49,575 nucleotides of DNA from Candidatus Omnitrophota bacterium (GCA_003598175.1 QZKN01000178.1:1-49575); one strand, 5' to 3'; shown: positions 36,363 through 45,667, counted from the first letter of the stretch. Numbers and translations: made by a program. Notes: generated by a model from the letters alone, not told the origin.

Positions 36363-39300
36363 TTATTGCATTTTCATGGGATTGTCGGCAAGAATGAATC
36401 CAACGGAAGTTTCCAGCCAGCCTCCGCAACTGCATCCTCCTCCGCCTTCCGGCGCCAGGACCATTCCTCCTGCGGCAATCGTGCTCAGCCAACAATCCGG
36501 ACGTAAGCTGAACCAATGGCTCACTTCTTCCGTCTTCACATCCCACATCGAAATCGAACCCTGCTTGCCGCGATAGATCAACGCGCCGGTAGTGGCGGCG
36601 AAGGTGGCGCATCCGCCTTCGTGCGGGGGCATATTTTTCGTGATCAGAGAGCCGTCGCCGATTTTATAACCGCAGGGGCGCAGATACACCACGTCGCCGA
36701 CCACGGCCGGATGCTGCATATGCTGGCCGTGATTGTCCTTGATCCAATCGTGGTTGACGTACCATTTGAAATCGCCGTTCTGGGCATCGTAAGCGTAAAG
36801 ATGATAACGGTTATTCGATGACGCGATCAGCAACGTATCGTTTGTGTAGAGCAAATAAAAAACGATGATACCGTCTTCCACATCAATGGGACGCTGCCAT
36901 TGAATTTGCCCGGTTTCCGCGTTCAGCGCCACTAAAAATTGATCCTGCCACAAATCCGGTGGTCCCACGCGGCGGGCATCACCCGCCTTCACTTTCGCAT
37001 TGCGGCATTCCACGAAGAACACGCAGCCATCGGCGATGGTGATGGTGGGATTAATGATTACACCGTCTTCGTAGGTCCAAATGGTTTCTCCCGTTTTTGG
37101 ATCAAGAGCATACAGGTTGTCGCTACATATTTTAAATGTGATGGGGCCGGATGTCGCGTCAGCCCAACCCGTTTCCGATCCACCCCAGAAATTGGTGTGG
37201 GATGTACCTTTTTTGACGGCGCTGCCATAAAGTTTTTCGCCGACGCGGGCAATGTAGCTCCAGTCGAATTGCCAGTTTCGGTTTTCGGGTAAAACAACAT
37301 CATACACCGCTGTCAACACTCCTGTTGCGGCATCGATCCGCCAACATTGGCCGTTGATCGCGGCATATAGGAAATCCTTATCGGCGCACCAGTTGCTGCA
37401 ATCGCGCGGCATGTTATATCGTTGCAACGCGGGAATCTCCAACGACCACAGAATCGCGCCATTGAATGCATCCTGGGCGATCATGCGGTTGAGTCCCTGT
37501 ATGAACAATCGACCGTTGATTGCCAGCGGGGCGGGCTTGCGCGGATTGCGATCCACCATGGCGCGCGGTCCGGGCCGGCCGATCCATTGCACCTCGAGAT
37601 CGCCGGTTTGCGTCGCGCCTTGCAACGAATCCAGACTGTTTGCCGCATTATCGGGCCGACCGTATTGATGCGTCCATTCCCCCGCGCCGGGAAGGGGAGG
37701 ACGAACGATTTTAATCCACGTTCCTTCTTCGTCCTCCAAAATTGTGGATGGCAAGGAGGCAATTTCAATTTGTTTTTTTAGTTCATTTATCACAAACGGA
37801 TCATGTTTCTGCGATGTCCCTAACAACGCGACGCCGCCATCGGGTCTTAACACACGATACAATTCCTTCACCGAATCGTTCCATTTTTTTTCCTTCATCA
37901 TCCTGTCGGATACGATCAAATTAGCGAAATCACCGCTAAACGGTAACCGGGAATAGGATTCGACATGCCGAATCGTCGCCCGTCCGCCATACAATCCTGC
38001 CTTTTTCAACAGACGCCTGGCTTCGTTGACGCGATCGCTGTCCGTATCCACGCCATGCACGAAGAAACCGCTTTGTTTCGCCAGTTCGTAAACCAATTGG
38101 CCGGAATCGCTTCCGACAACCAGGCAATAGCCCTTCCTGAAATCGCATTGCGCTAGAATGGATTCCGCAGCTTTGCGATATTCCGCCGATTTCTCATGGT
38201 TCGGATAAGGCGAAGGACGAACGGGAATCGCCGGAAGGCTGTAATTAAAAAAATTATCGCATTCGTATTCCGGCGTGAAACAAAGCTGATCGCCACTATC
38301 TATTTTAATAATATATAAATATTTTTTCTTGAATTTCAATCCGGCGATCGCGACCTCGTGATCGGTTTTTGGTGTGGAGTCTTCCATGCGGTTTTCAGAT
38401 GCGGATTTTTCGCCATATTCCAGGATGGACGGAACCGGTTGTTCCGTTTGCCAGCGCACAATCGCCTCGTCGGGAGCGATGAACTGCAAATAAGGGCCGA
38501 AGGCGAGTTCGGTGGGACCCGGAAATTGCGATTTTCCGGCTTCATAACGGCTGAGAACTTCATCCTCGCTCAATGCGCGATCAAACAAACGCACTTCGTG
38601 GATTCGGCCGGAAAAGAAGCAGGCTTCGCCTGATTTGCGATCGACAAATTGTCCGATTTCATTCGCGATATGAATTCTGTCGGAAGATTGAGCGGCGATT
38701 TTTTCCTGATGATCGAGTTTGCCGTCGATATACATCTTTATGGAAAAACCGTCGTAAGTCGCGGCCACGTGGAACCAACGTTCGGTAGTATAATATTTTC
38801 CGGAATGAAGTTCCTGCAATTTTCCCTGCAAGGAAAGGGCGAAGGTAAACCGGTAATTGTCGCATCCCAACCACCAATCCTGCATCGGCTCCTGATTTTG
38901 GCAGGCGAGAATCCCACCCCGGCGACTGGCAACATCCATATAGACCCATGCATCGACCGTGATCGCAGGTGTGGGAAAACGTGTTGGAGCCGAATCGTCA
39001 CGTTCAATTGTTATAAAATTATCCATCCCATCGAATACGAAAGAATCGGGAGTTGTCGTGAATTTCACCGGTCCGGAGATCACGCCAGCGGATTTTCCGT
39101 GTTCAGGTTTCACCCGATTCGGCGCAATCAGCGCGGATTCATGAAATCGCCATGCGGCCACGGCATTTCGCTTGGTTTGAAAACTCCATACCTCTCCTTT
39201 TTCGACCGTTCCGTCTTCGGCGATAGCGTCCACACGCCAAAAATACGTGTTGCCGAGATGCAACCGCGGCGGGGAAAAACTCCATTCCCGCAATGTGGTT

Positions 39301-40223
39301 TTGAATGCAGGGGATGTTTTGTCGGCTTCGGCGACTCTTTTCTCATTCGCATCGAAATAGAGATCATAGTTCACCGCATCCCGAGCCGCGCGCCAGCGCA
39401 AAACGGGATGCAAGACGATCTCATCCTCGCCATTCGCCGGCAGGGGCAATGCCGCTTTACGCGAAGGTGCAATCGTGAATTCGTTGCCGCTCATCCCGGT
39501 TATAAAAATGTCATGGATTTCACCGGCAGTCAGACATCGCCGCCAAATGCAGACATCGTCGATCACGCCGGGAAAAAACTCGGGATAAGCAAGGGATCCG
39601 TCTTGTGCGATGATCGTCGGAAGCAAGGAATTGAGATCGCCGATGGCGGATATATCCAGTGAGCCGATGGATAAGCCATCCTGAAACAACACGGCAATCC
39701 CTTCGCGATCACAGGAAACTGCGATTTGATGCCACACGCCATCGTTGATGATCCCGCCATCTTTGTCAACACGTTTCGCGCCGTCGGCCAGATTGAGTTT
39801 CCATTTTCCTTCCTCGCCGGCAAAGATTCCCCACCCTTCGCTCTTGCCGTTTTTCCACGATTTGTTGCTGATGATGCAGGGATCGGAACTCCATCCGTCG
39901 GTTTTGATCCACAGCGAGACGGAAAAATCGGTTTCCTTGCCGAATTTCAAATCGGGTGACATTCCCAGCGATAGACAATCGTTCGCGCCATCGAACCTCA
40001 TCGCATGAGAACCGACGCGTCCCTCGACAAATCGGGGATGTTGAATCAACCGGGCGTCATTTTGCCTGCCGGAGGCGTCCTTGGAATCGTTGTCCATTTT
40101 CAAATGCACGACCAAACCATCCGCCAGATCGGCGTGCGATGAAATCGATGCGCCATACATCAACAACATGGTTCCAACAACGAAGTAGACGCGATGAAAT
40201 TGCATTAATTTTACAAAAAACAT
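36363..40223 (-). CDS. Giant secreted LamG-LamG-methyltransferase-like-PQQ propeller protein
   Basis: A 1286-residue exported protein. After a signal segment (MFFVKLMQFHRVYFVVGTML) there is a LamG/concanavalin-like domain (about 30-220, GLVVHLKMDNDSKDASG, FSVSLWIKTDG), a fibronectin-like linker, a second LamG domain (about 385-565, ITVDAWVYMD, WFHVAATYDG) and a purple-acid-phosphatase-N-like strand domain (570-650). Residues about 680-825 resemble a class I SAM methyltransferase: YCLVVGSDSGQLVYELA, VHGVDTDSDRVNEARRL and FANLIVSDRM, then LYRVLRPDGGVALLG. The last 440 residues are PQQ blades (NLYALDPKTGETIWTYEDG) ending with GGGGCSCGGWLETS. The start follows AGGAGCACTC. A methyltransferase fold outside the cytoplasm would lack SAM, so it may be structural. 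Operonic with the PQQ gene downstream. Confidence 0.85.
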   Translation of the reverse strand: MFFVKLMQFHRVYFVVGTMLLMYGASISSHADLADGLVVHLKMDNDSKDASGRQNDARLIQHPRFVEGRVGSHAMRFDGANDCLSLGMSPDLKFGKETDFSVSLWIKTDGWSSDPCIISNKSWKNGKSEGWGIFAGEEGKWKLNLADGAKRVDKDGGIINDGVWHQIAVSCDREGIAVLFQDGLSIGSLDISAIGDLNSLLPTIIAQDGSLAYPEFFPGVIDDVCIWRRCLTAGEIHDIFITGMSGNEFTIAPSRKAALPLPANGEDEIVLHPVLRWRAARDAVNYDLYFDANEKRVAEADKTSPAFKTTLREWSFSPPRLHLGNTYFWRVDAIAEDGTVEKGEVWSFQTKRNAVAAWRFHESALIAPNRVKPEHGKSAGVISGPVKFTTTPDSFVFDGMDNFITIERDDSAPTRFPTPAITVDAWVYMDVASRRGGILACQNQEPMQDWWLGCDNYRFTFALSLQGKLQELHSGKYYTTERWFHVAATYDGFSIKMYIDGKLDHQEKIAAQSSDRIHIANEIGQFVDRKSGEACFFSGRIHEVRLFDRALSEDEVLSRYEAGKSQFPGPTELAFGPYLQFIAPDEAIVRWQTEQPVPSILEYGEKSASENRMEDSTPKTDHEVAIAGLKFKKKYLYIIKIDSGDQLCFTPEYECDNFFNYSLPAIPVRPSPYPNHEKSAEYRKAAESILAQCDFRKGYCLVVGSDSGQLVYELAKQSGFFVHGVDTDSDRVNEARRLLKKAGLYGGRATIRHVESYSRLPFSGDFANLIVSDRMMKEKKWNDSVKELYRVLRPDGGVALLGTSQKHDPFVINELKKQIEIASLPSTILEDEEGTWIKIVRPPLPGAGEWTHQYGRPDNAANSLDSLQGATQTGDLEVQWIGRPGPRAMVDRNPRKPAPLAINGRLFIQGLNRMIAQDAFNGAILWSLEIPALQRYNMPRDCSNWCADKDFLYAAINGQCWRIDAATGVLTAVYDVVLPENRNWQFDWSYIARVGEKLYGSAVKKGTSHTNFWGGSETGWADATSGPITFKICSDNLYALDPKTGETIWTYEDGVIINPTITIADGCVFFVECRNAKVKAGDARRVGPPDLWQDQFLVALNAETGQIQWQRPIDVEDGIIVFYLLYTNDTLLIASSNNRYHLYAYDAQNGDFKWYVNHDWIKDNHGQHMQHPAVVGDVVYLRPCGYKIGDGSLITKNMPPHEGGCATFAATTGALIYRGKQGSISMWDVKTEEVSHWFSLRPDCWLSTIAAGGMVLAPEGGGGCSCGGWLETSVGFILADNPMKMQ

Positions 40224-40418
40224 GAGTGCTCCTGTTTCCGTTTGAGCCATCTTGAGAAAAACTCTCTTTTCATTGTACCGCGGATGAGATCGAGGACTAG
40301 CGCTCAACGGAGTTCTCATCAATCATATACTGCGGAGTCTGCAAAACCATCGGTTTGCTTACCCAACCGTTTTGGAATGGACCATCAAGTTTATGGGGAA
40401 GAGAAGGAGAATAAAGCA

Positions 40419-42410
40419 ATGCATCAATGGAAACGAATCATACTCTTTTTTCTCGTGGCATGGTGCGCCCCCACATGCGTCTGGTCGGTTACGCCCAATG
40501 CGAATGAGATGGAAGCCGGCCGCGCCTGGTTCGAACGAGTTTCAACCGCCTTTTCCTTGGTTTATGCGGAACAAACGAGCGATCAGTTTTTGCAGGAATG
40601 GACCTCGCAAACGTCCCAAGAAAACGGTGAGAAGAAATCACGCCGCATCGTTACACTCAGCGATCCGAAAACAAAATTGGAAGTGCGAATCGAGAGTGTG
40701 CTGTTTCATGATTTTCCCGTAGTGGAATGGGTGATTTATTTTAAAAATAACGGGAAAAGCGACACGCCAATTCTCGAAAATATTCAGGCATTGGATTCCG
40801 TCATGCCGATAAAGAGCGCGCATTCACCGCGCTTGCATTGGGCGAAAGGAGGAGTGGCAAGTTTCGACGACTTCGCTCCGCAAGAAACAGCGCTGAAAAA
40901 AGGCGCGCCGTTTCGTCTGCAGCCGGGCGGCGGGAGATCGTCCAATCAGACGCTGCCTTTTTTCAATGTGGAAGGCGACCACGGCGGAATCGTCGCGGCA
41001 GTGGGTTGGAGCGGCGAATGGGCGAGTGAATTCAGCGTAAATGAGCGAGGAGAAGTCGTGATGAAAGCGGGCATGGCGCAAACCCATCTGCGGCTCCACG
41101 CAGGCGAGGAAATCCGCACGCCGCGCATCCTCGTTCTTCATTATGCAGGAGATCGATGGCGAGGCCAGAATCTGCTGCGGCAATTCATTCTTGCCCATCA
41201 TCGTCCAACGCGAAACGGAGAGCCGTTAACCGCGCCGATCACGTGTGGAAATTGGGGTGGAACCGCGGCGGCAGTGCATTTGGACAACATTCGCAAAATC
41301 AGCGAGCATGAACTGCCGCTCGAATATTATTGGATCGACGCGGAGTGGTACGGCGGCGCCGGTTCGTGGGCGGTCAACGTGGGCAGTTGGACGGTGAAGA
41401 AGGATTTGTACCCGCAAGGTTTTATGCCGTTAAGCCAGGCGCTGCGGGAAACCGACCGCAAATTGATGCTGTGGTTCGAACCGGAGCGGGTATACAAAAA
41501 TACGGAATGGCACATACAGCATCCTGACTGGTTATTCGACTGCGGCCGCGACAGTTTGCTCTTCAATCTGGGCGATCCGGCAGCCTGTTCATTTTTGACG
41601 GATTTCATTTCTGAAAAAATTAAGGAATTCGGATTGGGATGCTATCGGCAGGATTTCAATATCGATCCCCTTCCCTTCTGGCAGGCGGCGGACGCGCCGG
41701 ATCGCGTCGGAATATCGGAAATACGCTATATAGAAGGATTATACCGATTCTGGGACGAGCTGTTGCGCCGCCACCCCGGCCTGATCATCGACAATTGCGC
41801 CAGCGGGGGACGGCGAATCGATTTGGAAACCATCGGCCGCAGCACGCCGTTCTGGCGAACCGACGGCCCCCGCGATCCCATCGCTCATCAATGCCATACA
41901 TATGGACTGATGCCGTGGGTTCCTTTCAGCGCCACCAGCCAGGATCGGGCCGCCGACGATTATGAATTTCGCAGCAGCATGTGCAGCGCGCTATGCCTGA
42001 ATTGGTGGGTTTCCGGCGACGTTCCGGCGCAGAATATTCCCGACTCGTTTCCTTTCGCCTGGGCAAGACGCACGTTGGAGCAATATCTGGATTATCGCCA
42101 GTATTATTACGGCGATTTTTATCCGTTGACGAAGTATTCGCAATCCGACGATGCGTGGATGGCGTATCAACTGGATCGCCCGGATCTCGGCGGCGGTCTC
42201 GTCGTGGTTCTAAAACGCCCGCGAAGCCCTTATCAAACCGCTCGATTCCCATTACACGGTTTGGATGAAGTTGCGAATTACCATATTTCTTCGCTTGCCA
42301 ACGATCAACAGGATTTTCGGGATGGCAAGGAATTGATGCAGCAAGGACTGGAGGTGCATTTGCATGAACAACCGGATTCTGCATTGTTGGTTTATCAACG
42401 AAAAGAATAG
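40419..42410 (+). CDS. GH36 alpha-galactosidase-like enzyme
   Basis: A 663-residue exported glycoside hydrolase with signal peptide MHQWKRIILFFLVAW. The N-terminal beta-sandwich precedes the barrel, which has ITCGNWGG, YYWIDAEWYGG and LMLWFEPERV. The nucleophile is Asp412 in CYRQDFNID and the acid/base is Asp482 in FWRTDGPR, reached through DNCASGGRRIDLET. These are clan GH-D signatures; the enzyme cleaves alpha-linked galactose by a retaining mechanism, although the exact sugar is not certain. AAGGAGA (40404-40410) sets the start; a 59-codon upstream extension has no ribosome binding site. It diverges from the giant LamG/PQQ gene. Confidence 0.9.
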   Translation: MHQWKRIILFFLVAWCAPTCVWSVTPNANEMEAGRAWFERVSTAFSLVYAEQTSDQFLQEWTSQTSQENGEKKSRRIVTLSDPKTKLEVRIESVLFHDFPVVEWVIYFKNNGKSDTPILENIQALDSVMPIKSAHSPRLHWAKGGVASFDDFAPQETALKKGAPFRLQPGGGRSSNQTLPFFNVEGDHGGIVAAVGWSGEWASEFSVNERGEVVMKAGMAQTHLRLHAGEEIRTPRILVLHYAGDRWRGQNLLRQFILAHHRPTRNGEPLTAPITCGNWGGTAAAVHLDNIRKISEHELPLEYYWIDAEWYGGAGSWAVNVGSWTVKKDLYPQGFMPLSQALRETDRKLMLWFEPERVYKNTEWHIQHPDWLFDCGRDSLLFNLGDPAACSFLTDFISEKIKEFGLGCYRQDFNIDPLPFWQAADAPDRVGISEIRYIEGLYRFWDELLRRHPGLIIDNCASGGRRIDLETIGRSTPFWRTDGPRDPIAHQCHTYGLMPWVPFSATSQDRAADDYEFRSSMCSALCLNWWVSGDVPAQNIPDSFPFAWARRTLEQYLDYRQYYYGDFYPLTKYSQSDDAWMAYQLDRPDLGGGLVVVLKRPRSPYQTARFPLHGLDEVANYHISSLANDQQDFRDGKELMQQGLEVHLHEQPDSALLVYQRKE

Positions 42411-42514
42411 GAGAAATAATCCTCTCTTGAGAACAAAATCCATATTCTGTTCGATCATGATCTCGTGTAAAATGGATTCGTTCTACAGATCATATGGCGT
42501 TTTGAATGAATATG

Positions 42515-42540
42515 CCGGAGCGCGGACGTCCCGTCCGCAT
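42515..42540. repeat. Palindromic repeat family A, copy
   Basis: CCGGAGCGCGGACGTCCCGT followed by CCGCAT, holding the hairpin GCGGACG-TCC-CGTCCGC. It is opposite in orientation to the right unit of the doublet at 12501-12586. A family B unit follows 5 bases later. Confidence 0.8.
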
Positions 42541-42545
42541 CTTCT

Positions 42546-42572
42546 CGGGTAGAGTAGGCGTCCCCGCCTGCA
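42546..42572 (+). repeat. Palindromic repeat family B, diverged copy
   Basis: CGGGTAGAGTAGGCGTCCCC followed by GCCTGCA. Relative to the copies at 1610 and 1683 the stem AAGCG/CGCTT has become AGGCG/CGCCT: paired changes keep the stem. Confidence 0.75.
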
Positions 42573-42669
42573 TCGTTTGGCTAGCGAGAACGCTTGCTTT
42601 ATCTGTGAAGAAACGAACGTGGTTGTTCAGTTATCGATTCATTCCAGCATTAAAAAGAAAGAGACGGTC

Positions 42670-43302
42670 ATGAAACCTGCCATGAAAAAAATAGACCTAC
42701 CACTCAACAATCGGGATCATTCGTTTACATTAATTGAACTTCTGATCGTGGTCGCCATCATCGGCATCCTGGCGGCCATCGCCGTGCCCAATTTCATGAA
42801 CGCGCAGATTCGTTCGAAAATCGCGCGCTGCCATGCCGACATGCAGGCGCTGAGCACCGGTTTTCTGTCCTACAACATCGACAACAACAATTTTCCCTTT
42901 TTCGGGGACATCAATTGGTACTCCATCTTCATCTATCCCGTCTTGACGACGCCGATTCCGTACATGACCGGCATTCCGACCGACGCGTTCGCCCTCAACG
43001 AATTCAAGGACAACATTCATCGCTTCACCGGCGGGCATATGGATTACTATCCGGGCTGGAACATTCGCGAAATGAAAAGGGCGGGCTGGACATGGGGCGG
43101 CGAACCGGTGACGCGTGCGGTCCGGTCCGGCTCCGTGATGTTGACGGTCAGCCGCGGGCCGGACAAACTCGAAGATATCGGCGGCTCGCCGCCGACCGGC
43201 GTATTGGTATACGACGCCTCCAACGGATTGCGCTCGGGAGGCGACATCTATCGCTTGACGCCGGGGGGAGTTTTATCGTCGTCGGCTCAATATGGCGGGT
43301 GA
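42670..43302 (+). CDS. Type II/IV prepilin (GspG/PulG-like pseudopilin)
   Basis: A 210-residue prepilin. The leader is longer than in the other two (MKPAMKKIDLPLNNRDHS), followed by FTLIELLIVVAIIGILAAIA and VPNFMNAQIRSKIARCHADM. The residue before the cleavage point is Ser instead of the usual Gly. The globular part contains DYYPGWNIREMKRAG and the end has YDASNGLRSGGDIYRLTPGG, the shared C-terminal signature. It lies downstream of two palindromic repeats and has only a loose purine-rich site (AAGAGA) before the ATG. Confidence 0.85.
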   Translation: MKPAMKKIDLPLNNRDHSFTLIELLIVVAIIGILAAIAVPNFMNAQIRSKIARCHADMQALSTGFLSYNIDNNNFPFFGDINWYSIFIYPVLTTPIPYMTGIPTDAFALNEFKDNIHRFTGGHMDYYPGWNIREMKRAGWTWGGEPVTRAVRSGSVMLTVSRGPDKLEDIGGSPPTGVLVYDASNGLRSGGDIYRLTPGGVLSSSAQYGG

Positions 43303-43318
43303 TCCGTAAACATCCTCA

Positions 43319-43465
43319 TCAGTGGGAATCCTCATCAGTGACGATAGAGACATCGCCATCTCGAAACGCAAACGTGATGCGCCGGTTTTGGTCCCTATCG
43401 ATTGCCCACCGGCCCTGCATTTTTCATCGGAAAGGGTGTAAGCGAAATTTATGGGGGGAAAGTTG
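43319..43465 (-). pseudogene. HigB-type toxin remnant
   Basis: On the minus strand one frame reads PHKFRLHPFR, TGA, KMQGRWAIDRDQNRRITFAF, then RDGDVSIVTDEDSH and a stop. This aligns with the C-terminal half of HigB toxins such as the intact one here at 45668 (RKGQYSISVNDQWRICFHFI, then DGDVYDVELTDYH). The N-terminal half is missing and an internal stop is present, so it is non-functional. It sits just downstream of an intact XRE/Gp49-type module. Confidence 0.65.
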
Positions 43466-43491
43466 ATCACCTGGGCCGATCTTTTTACTTT

Positions 43492-43785
43492 TTAGGATTT
43501 TCTTTCCCTAACCAGTCTTAATTCCAGTCGACAATCCAAAGCGCGAGCATATTTTTGAAGCGTTGCCAAAGATGGAGAATGTTTCCCACCGCCAGACTCC
43601 AGACGTGCGATGGCGGATTGGGTTGTGCCGATGCGTTTGGCAATTTCTGCTTGCGTTAAATCCGCTGCCGCTCGTGCTTTTAAGAACTCGTCAAGGTAAG
43701 AAAACTCTTCACTCAACCGGTCGTATTCAGCCTTCACGTCTGCGCGTTCGAGCGCGCGGGCTTTCAGTTCTTTATGGGTAATCAT
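43492..43785 (-). CDS. XRE-family antitoxin (HTH)
   Basis: A 97-residue protein with a helix-turn-helix at about 40-80: ADLTQAEIAKRIGTTQSAIA, then RLESGGGKHSPSLATLQKYA. Such antitoxins follow Gp49-type toxins, bind them and repress the operon. Its start overlaps the end of the toxin gene by 14 bases. The short helical N-terminus (KAEYDRLSEEFSYLDEFLKA) probably contacts the toxin. Confidence 0.9.
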   Translation of the reverse strand: MITHKELKARALERADVKAEYDRLSEEFSYLDEFLKARAAADLTQAEIAKRIGTTQSAIARLESGGGKHSPSLATLQKYARALDCRLELRLVRERKS

Positions 43786-44104
43786 TTTTGACCTTCTTCA
43801 TTCGCCGGCGAGCAATTGTGAGCTCCTTCGGCGCGATTTTATCAGTTTTTTTTATGAAACTGTGCAGGATCACAATTTCACGGCCAATCACCGTACAGAA
43901 TAAGACTCTTGCGATTCCTTCGGCTGCTGTGAGTCGTAACTCAAACAATCCATTGCCGATTGCTCGCGTATGAGGCATTCCCAAATCAGGGCCATACACT
44001 TCCATCCGGTCTGTATATCGAAGATACCGGGCAAGCAAACCAGCTGGTAATGAAAGGACTTCAAATTGAACCGCTTCACTAAAGTAGGTGATTGTCCAAT
44101 TCAT
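43772..44104 (-). CDS. RelE/Gp49-family toxin
   Basis: A 110-residue protein of the phage-derived Gp49-like HigB2 type. Family marks are VLSLPAGLLARYLRYTDRME, LGMPHTRAIGNGLFELRLTA, EGIARVLFCTVIGREIVILH, and SFIKKTDKIAPKELTIARRR. It should be a ribosome-dependent mRNA endonuclease. It precedes and overlaps its XRE antitoxin, the usual toxin-first order of this class. Full length for the family. Confidence 0.9.
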   Translation of the reverse strand: MNWTITYFSEAVQFEVLSLPAGLLARYLRYTDRMEVYGPDLGMPHTRAIGNGLFELRLTAAEGIARVLFCTVIGREIVILHSFIKKTDKIAPKELTIARRRMKKVKNDYP

Positions 44105-44197
44105 ATTGCGATTATAGCATATTTGCTATGATAAGTCCATACTTATTATCCTAAGTCATTCAACCAATCCGTCAGTACTAGGGTGCATTTCTTAAAT

Positions 44198-45277
44198 TCA
44201 TGCATTTTCAAAGTGGATGATGACATCTTTTCCAAATTTCAAACCCGCTACTCTACAAGCCAATTCAATAATTTTTGTTTTAGTAGGATTCGATATATTC
44301 GTACCAAACCACCAGCCAGGAACAATCTCAACGGAACACCGTTCACATCGTTGACGATCATTAGGATACAATTTGTATTTATCCTTGTCCAAATATCTTC
44401 CATTTCTTCTTCCATGTGATTGATTTGTAAATTTTTGCAAAAAGAACGCATCATCCTTTGCCATTAATTTTAACAAACTAATGGGAACCTCAATCGCTTT
44501 ACGCTTATCATATTTCTTGCCCTTATAAATAAAATAGATTTGCGATTTTGAGACGGATACGTCACTGATGATTGGTTGAGAAGTTTTCTGAATTCCGGTC
44601 TCTTGCATCGTAGGTATAATCTGACTTTTTAAAAATTTCGATACCAATTCATTATTCGGTTTGTAACCGCAAAGGTCTTCTGTTTTTTCCGCAATCAATT
44701 CCACCAGAATCTCCTCGGATTCATCCAGCAACTTACTCCAAGCCTTGGGTAAAGTTTCTTCCAGTTTTCGGATTCGTGAAGTATCTCTGTAATCCCTTCG
44801 AGCATCGCTTAATGCTTCATCCGAGCATACCTTAGAGAAATTCAAGTAACGCCGGAACCTTTCTACGGACTCCGCTAAATCTCTTTCCAAAATATCAAGC
44901 TTATAGACACAACGTTCCTGATAATTTCCCTCTTCTGCCGGAAGAAAAAAGGACCAGTCTCTTCCATCGGTAAGAATAGCCATTGGTACTCCTTGATGGA
45001 AAGCATACTCAAAAAGTTGGCGGTCAGCTCCCTCTATCATTCCTGTGCGTTTCACTTCAATAAAAACCTTCGGATGGCCTGGGGGGTGGCATAGGGCAAA
45101 ATCCACTCTTTTTCCCTCTATAGTATATTCAGGTATTACAACGGAGATGTCGTATACCGGCCAATTTAAGGATTGAAGTATGGGTAGAAGCGCACCTTGT
45201 GATACCATGGATTCATTGGCATAGCGACCGTTTTGGATGTTGTTTTTGATTTGTTGGATGCAATTTTCTACAGACAT
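44198..45277 (-). CDS. HSDR_N-type PD-(D/E)xK nuclease-domain protein
   Basis: A 359-residue protein with a type I restriction enzyme R N-terminal-like domain at residues 1-140. The nuclease core is visible: KRVDFAL (Asp59), then VFIEVKRTG (Glu74, Lys76), plus AILTDGRDWSFFLP. The middle is helical (RKLEETLPKAWSKLLDES). The C-terminal 120 residues (IYFIYKGKKYDKRKAIEVPI, and GWWFGTNISNPTKTKIIELA) form a separate domain I cannot name. No helicase, HsdS or methylase gene is nearby, so it is a solitary protein; a defence role is possible. GGAG precedes the ATG. Lower GC than neighbouring enzymes suggests transfer. Confidence 0.8.
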   Translation of the reverse strand: MSVENCIQQIKNNIQNGRYANESMVSQGALLPILQSLNWPVYDISVVIPEYTIEGKRVDFALCHPPGHPKVFIEVKRTGMIEGADRQLFEYAFHQGVPMAILTDGRDWSFFLPAEEGNYQERCVYKLDILERDLAESVERFRRYLNFSKVCSDEALSDARRDYRDTSRIRKLEETLPKAWSKLLDESEEILVELIAEKTEDLCGYKPNNELVSKFLKSQIIPTMQETGIQKTSQPIISDVSVSKSQIYFIYKGKKYDKRKAIEVPISLLKLMAKDDAFFLQKFTNQSHGRRNGRYLDKDKYKLYPNDRQRCERCSVEIVPGWWFGTNISNPTKTKIIELACRVAGLKFGKDVIIHFENA

Positions 45278-45337
45278 GATTTATTCTCCACTCAAATAGT
45301 ACAAGCCAAATCTCAGCGTCAAAATTAAACTGGCGGA

Positions 45338-45655
45338 TTAAGCGAAAGCCTTAACAGGAGTAATTCTATCGATTTCCGTTTTGATGTTTCGCGCCGCATC
45401 CCAGAGATCAACCGCCTGCTGCGCGTTCAACCAGAATTCCGGGGTGTTTTCGAAAAATCGTGACAGGCGCAATGCCATCTCAGGACTCACCGAACGCCGC
45501 TCTCGCAACAAATCATTGACCGTCTGTCTTGACACTCCAATCGCCTTGGCAAAACTCGACACGGTAAGTCCGTAATCCGGGAAAAAATCTTCCCGCAGCA
45601 TTTCACCGGGATGAGTAGGCCGGACGTTTCGCTTTCGTCGGTTCGGAATGCTCAT
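45338..45655 (-). CDS. higA: HigA-type antitoxin
   Basis: A 105-residue XRE antitoxin of the HigA family: RPTHPGEMLREDFFPDYGLT, then AKAIGVSRQTVNDLLRERRS and FFENTPEFWLNAQQAVDL are the classic motifs. AAGGAG lies 8 bases before the ATG at 45655; an in-frame GTG directly before it is less likely. It follows higB by about a dozen bases on the same strand and should repress the operon as a dimer. Confidence 0.93.
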   Translation of the reverse strand: MSIPNRRKRNVRPTHPGEMLREDFFPDYGLTVSSFAKAIGVSRQTVNDLLRERRSVSPEMALRLSRFFENTPEFWLNAQQAVDLWDAARNIKTEIDRITPVKAFA

Positions 45656-45667
45656 CACAATTTCTCC

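Noticed and set aside
42481..42600. Small open frames ending in AGARTSRPH-like peptide
   Set aside because: Produced by the family A palindrome read in frame; such peptides recur wherever the repeat occurs.
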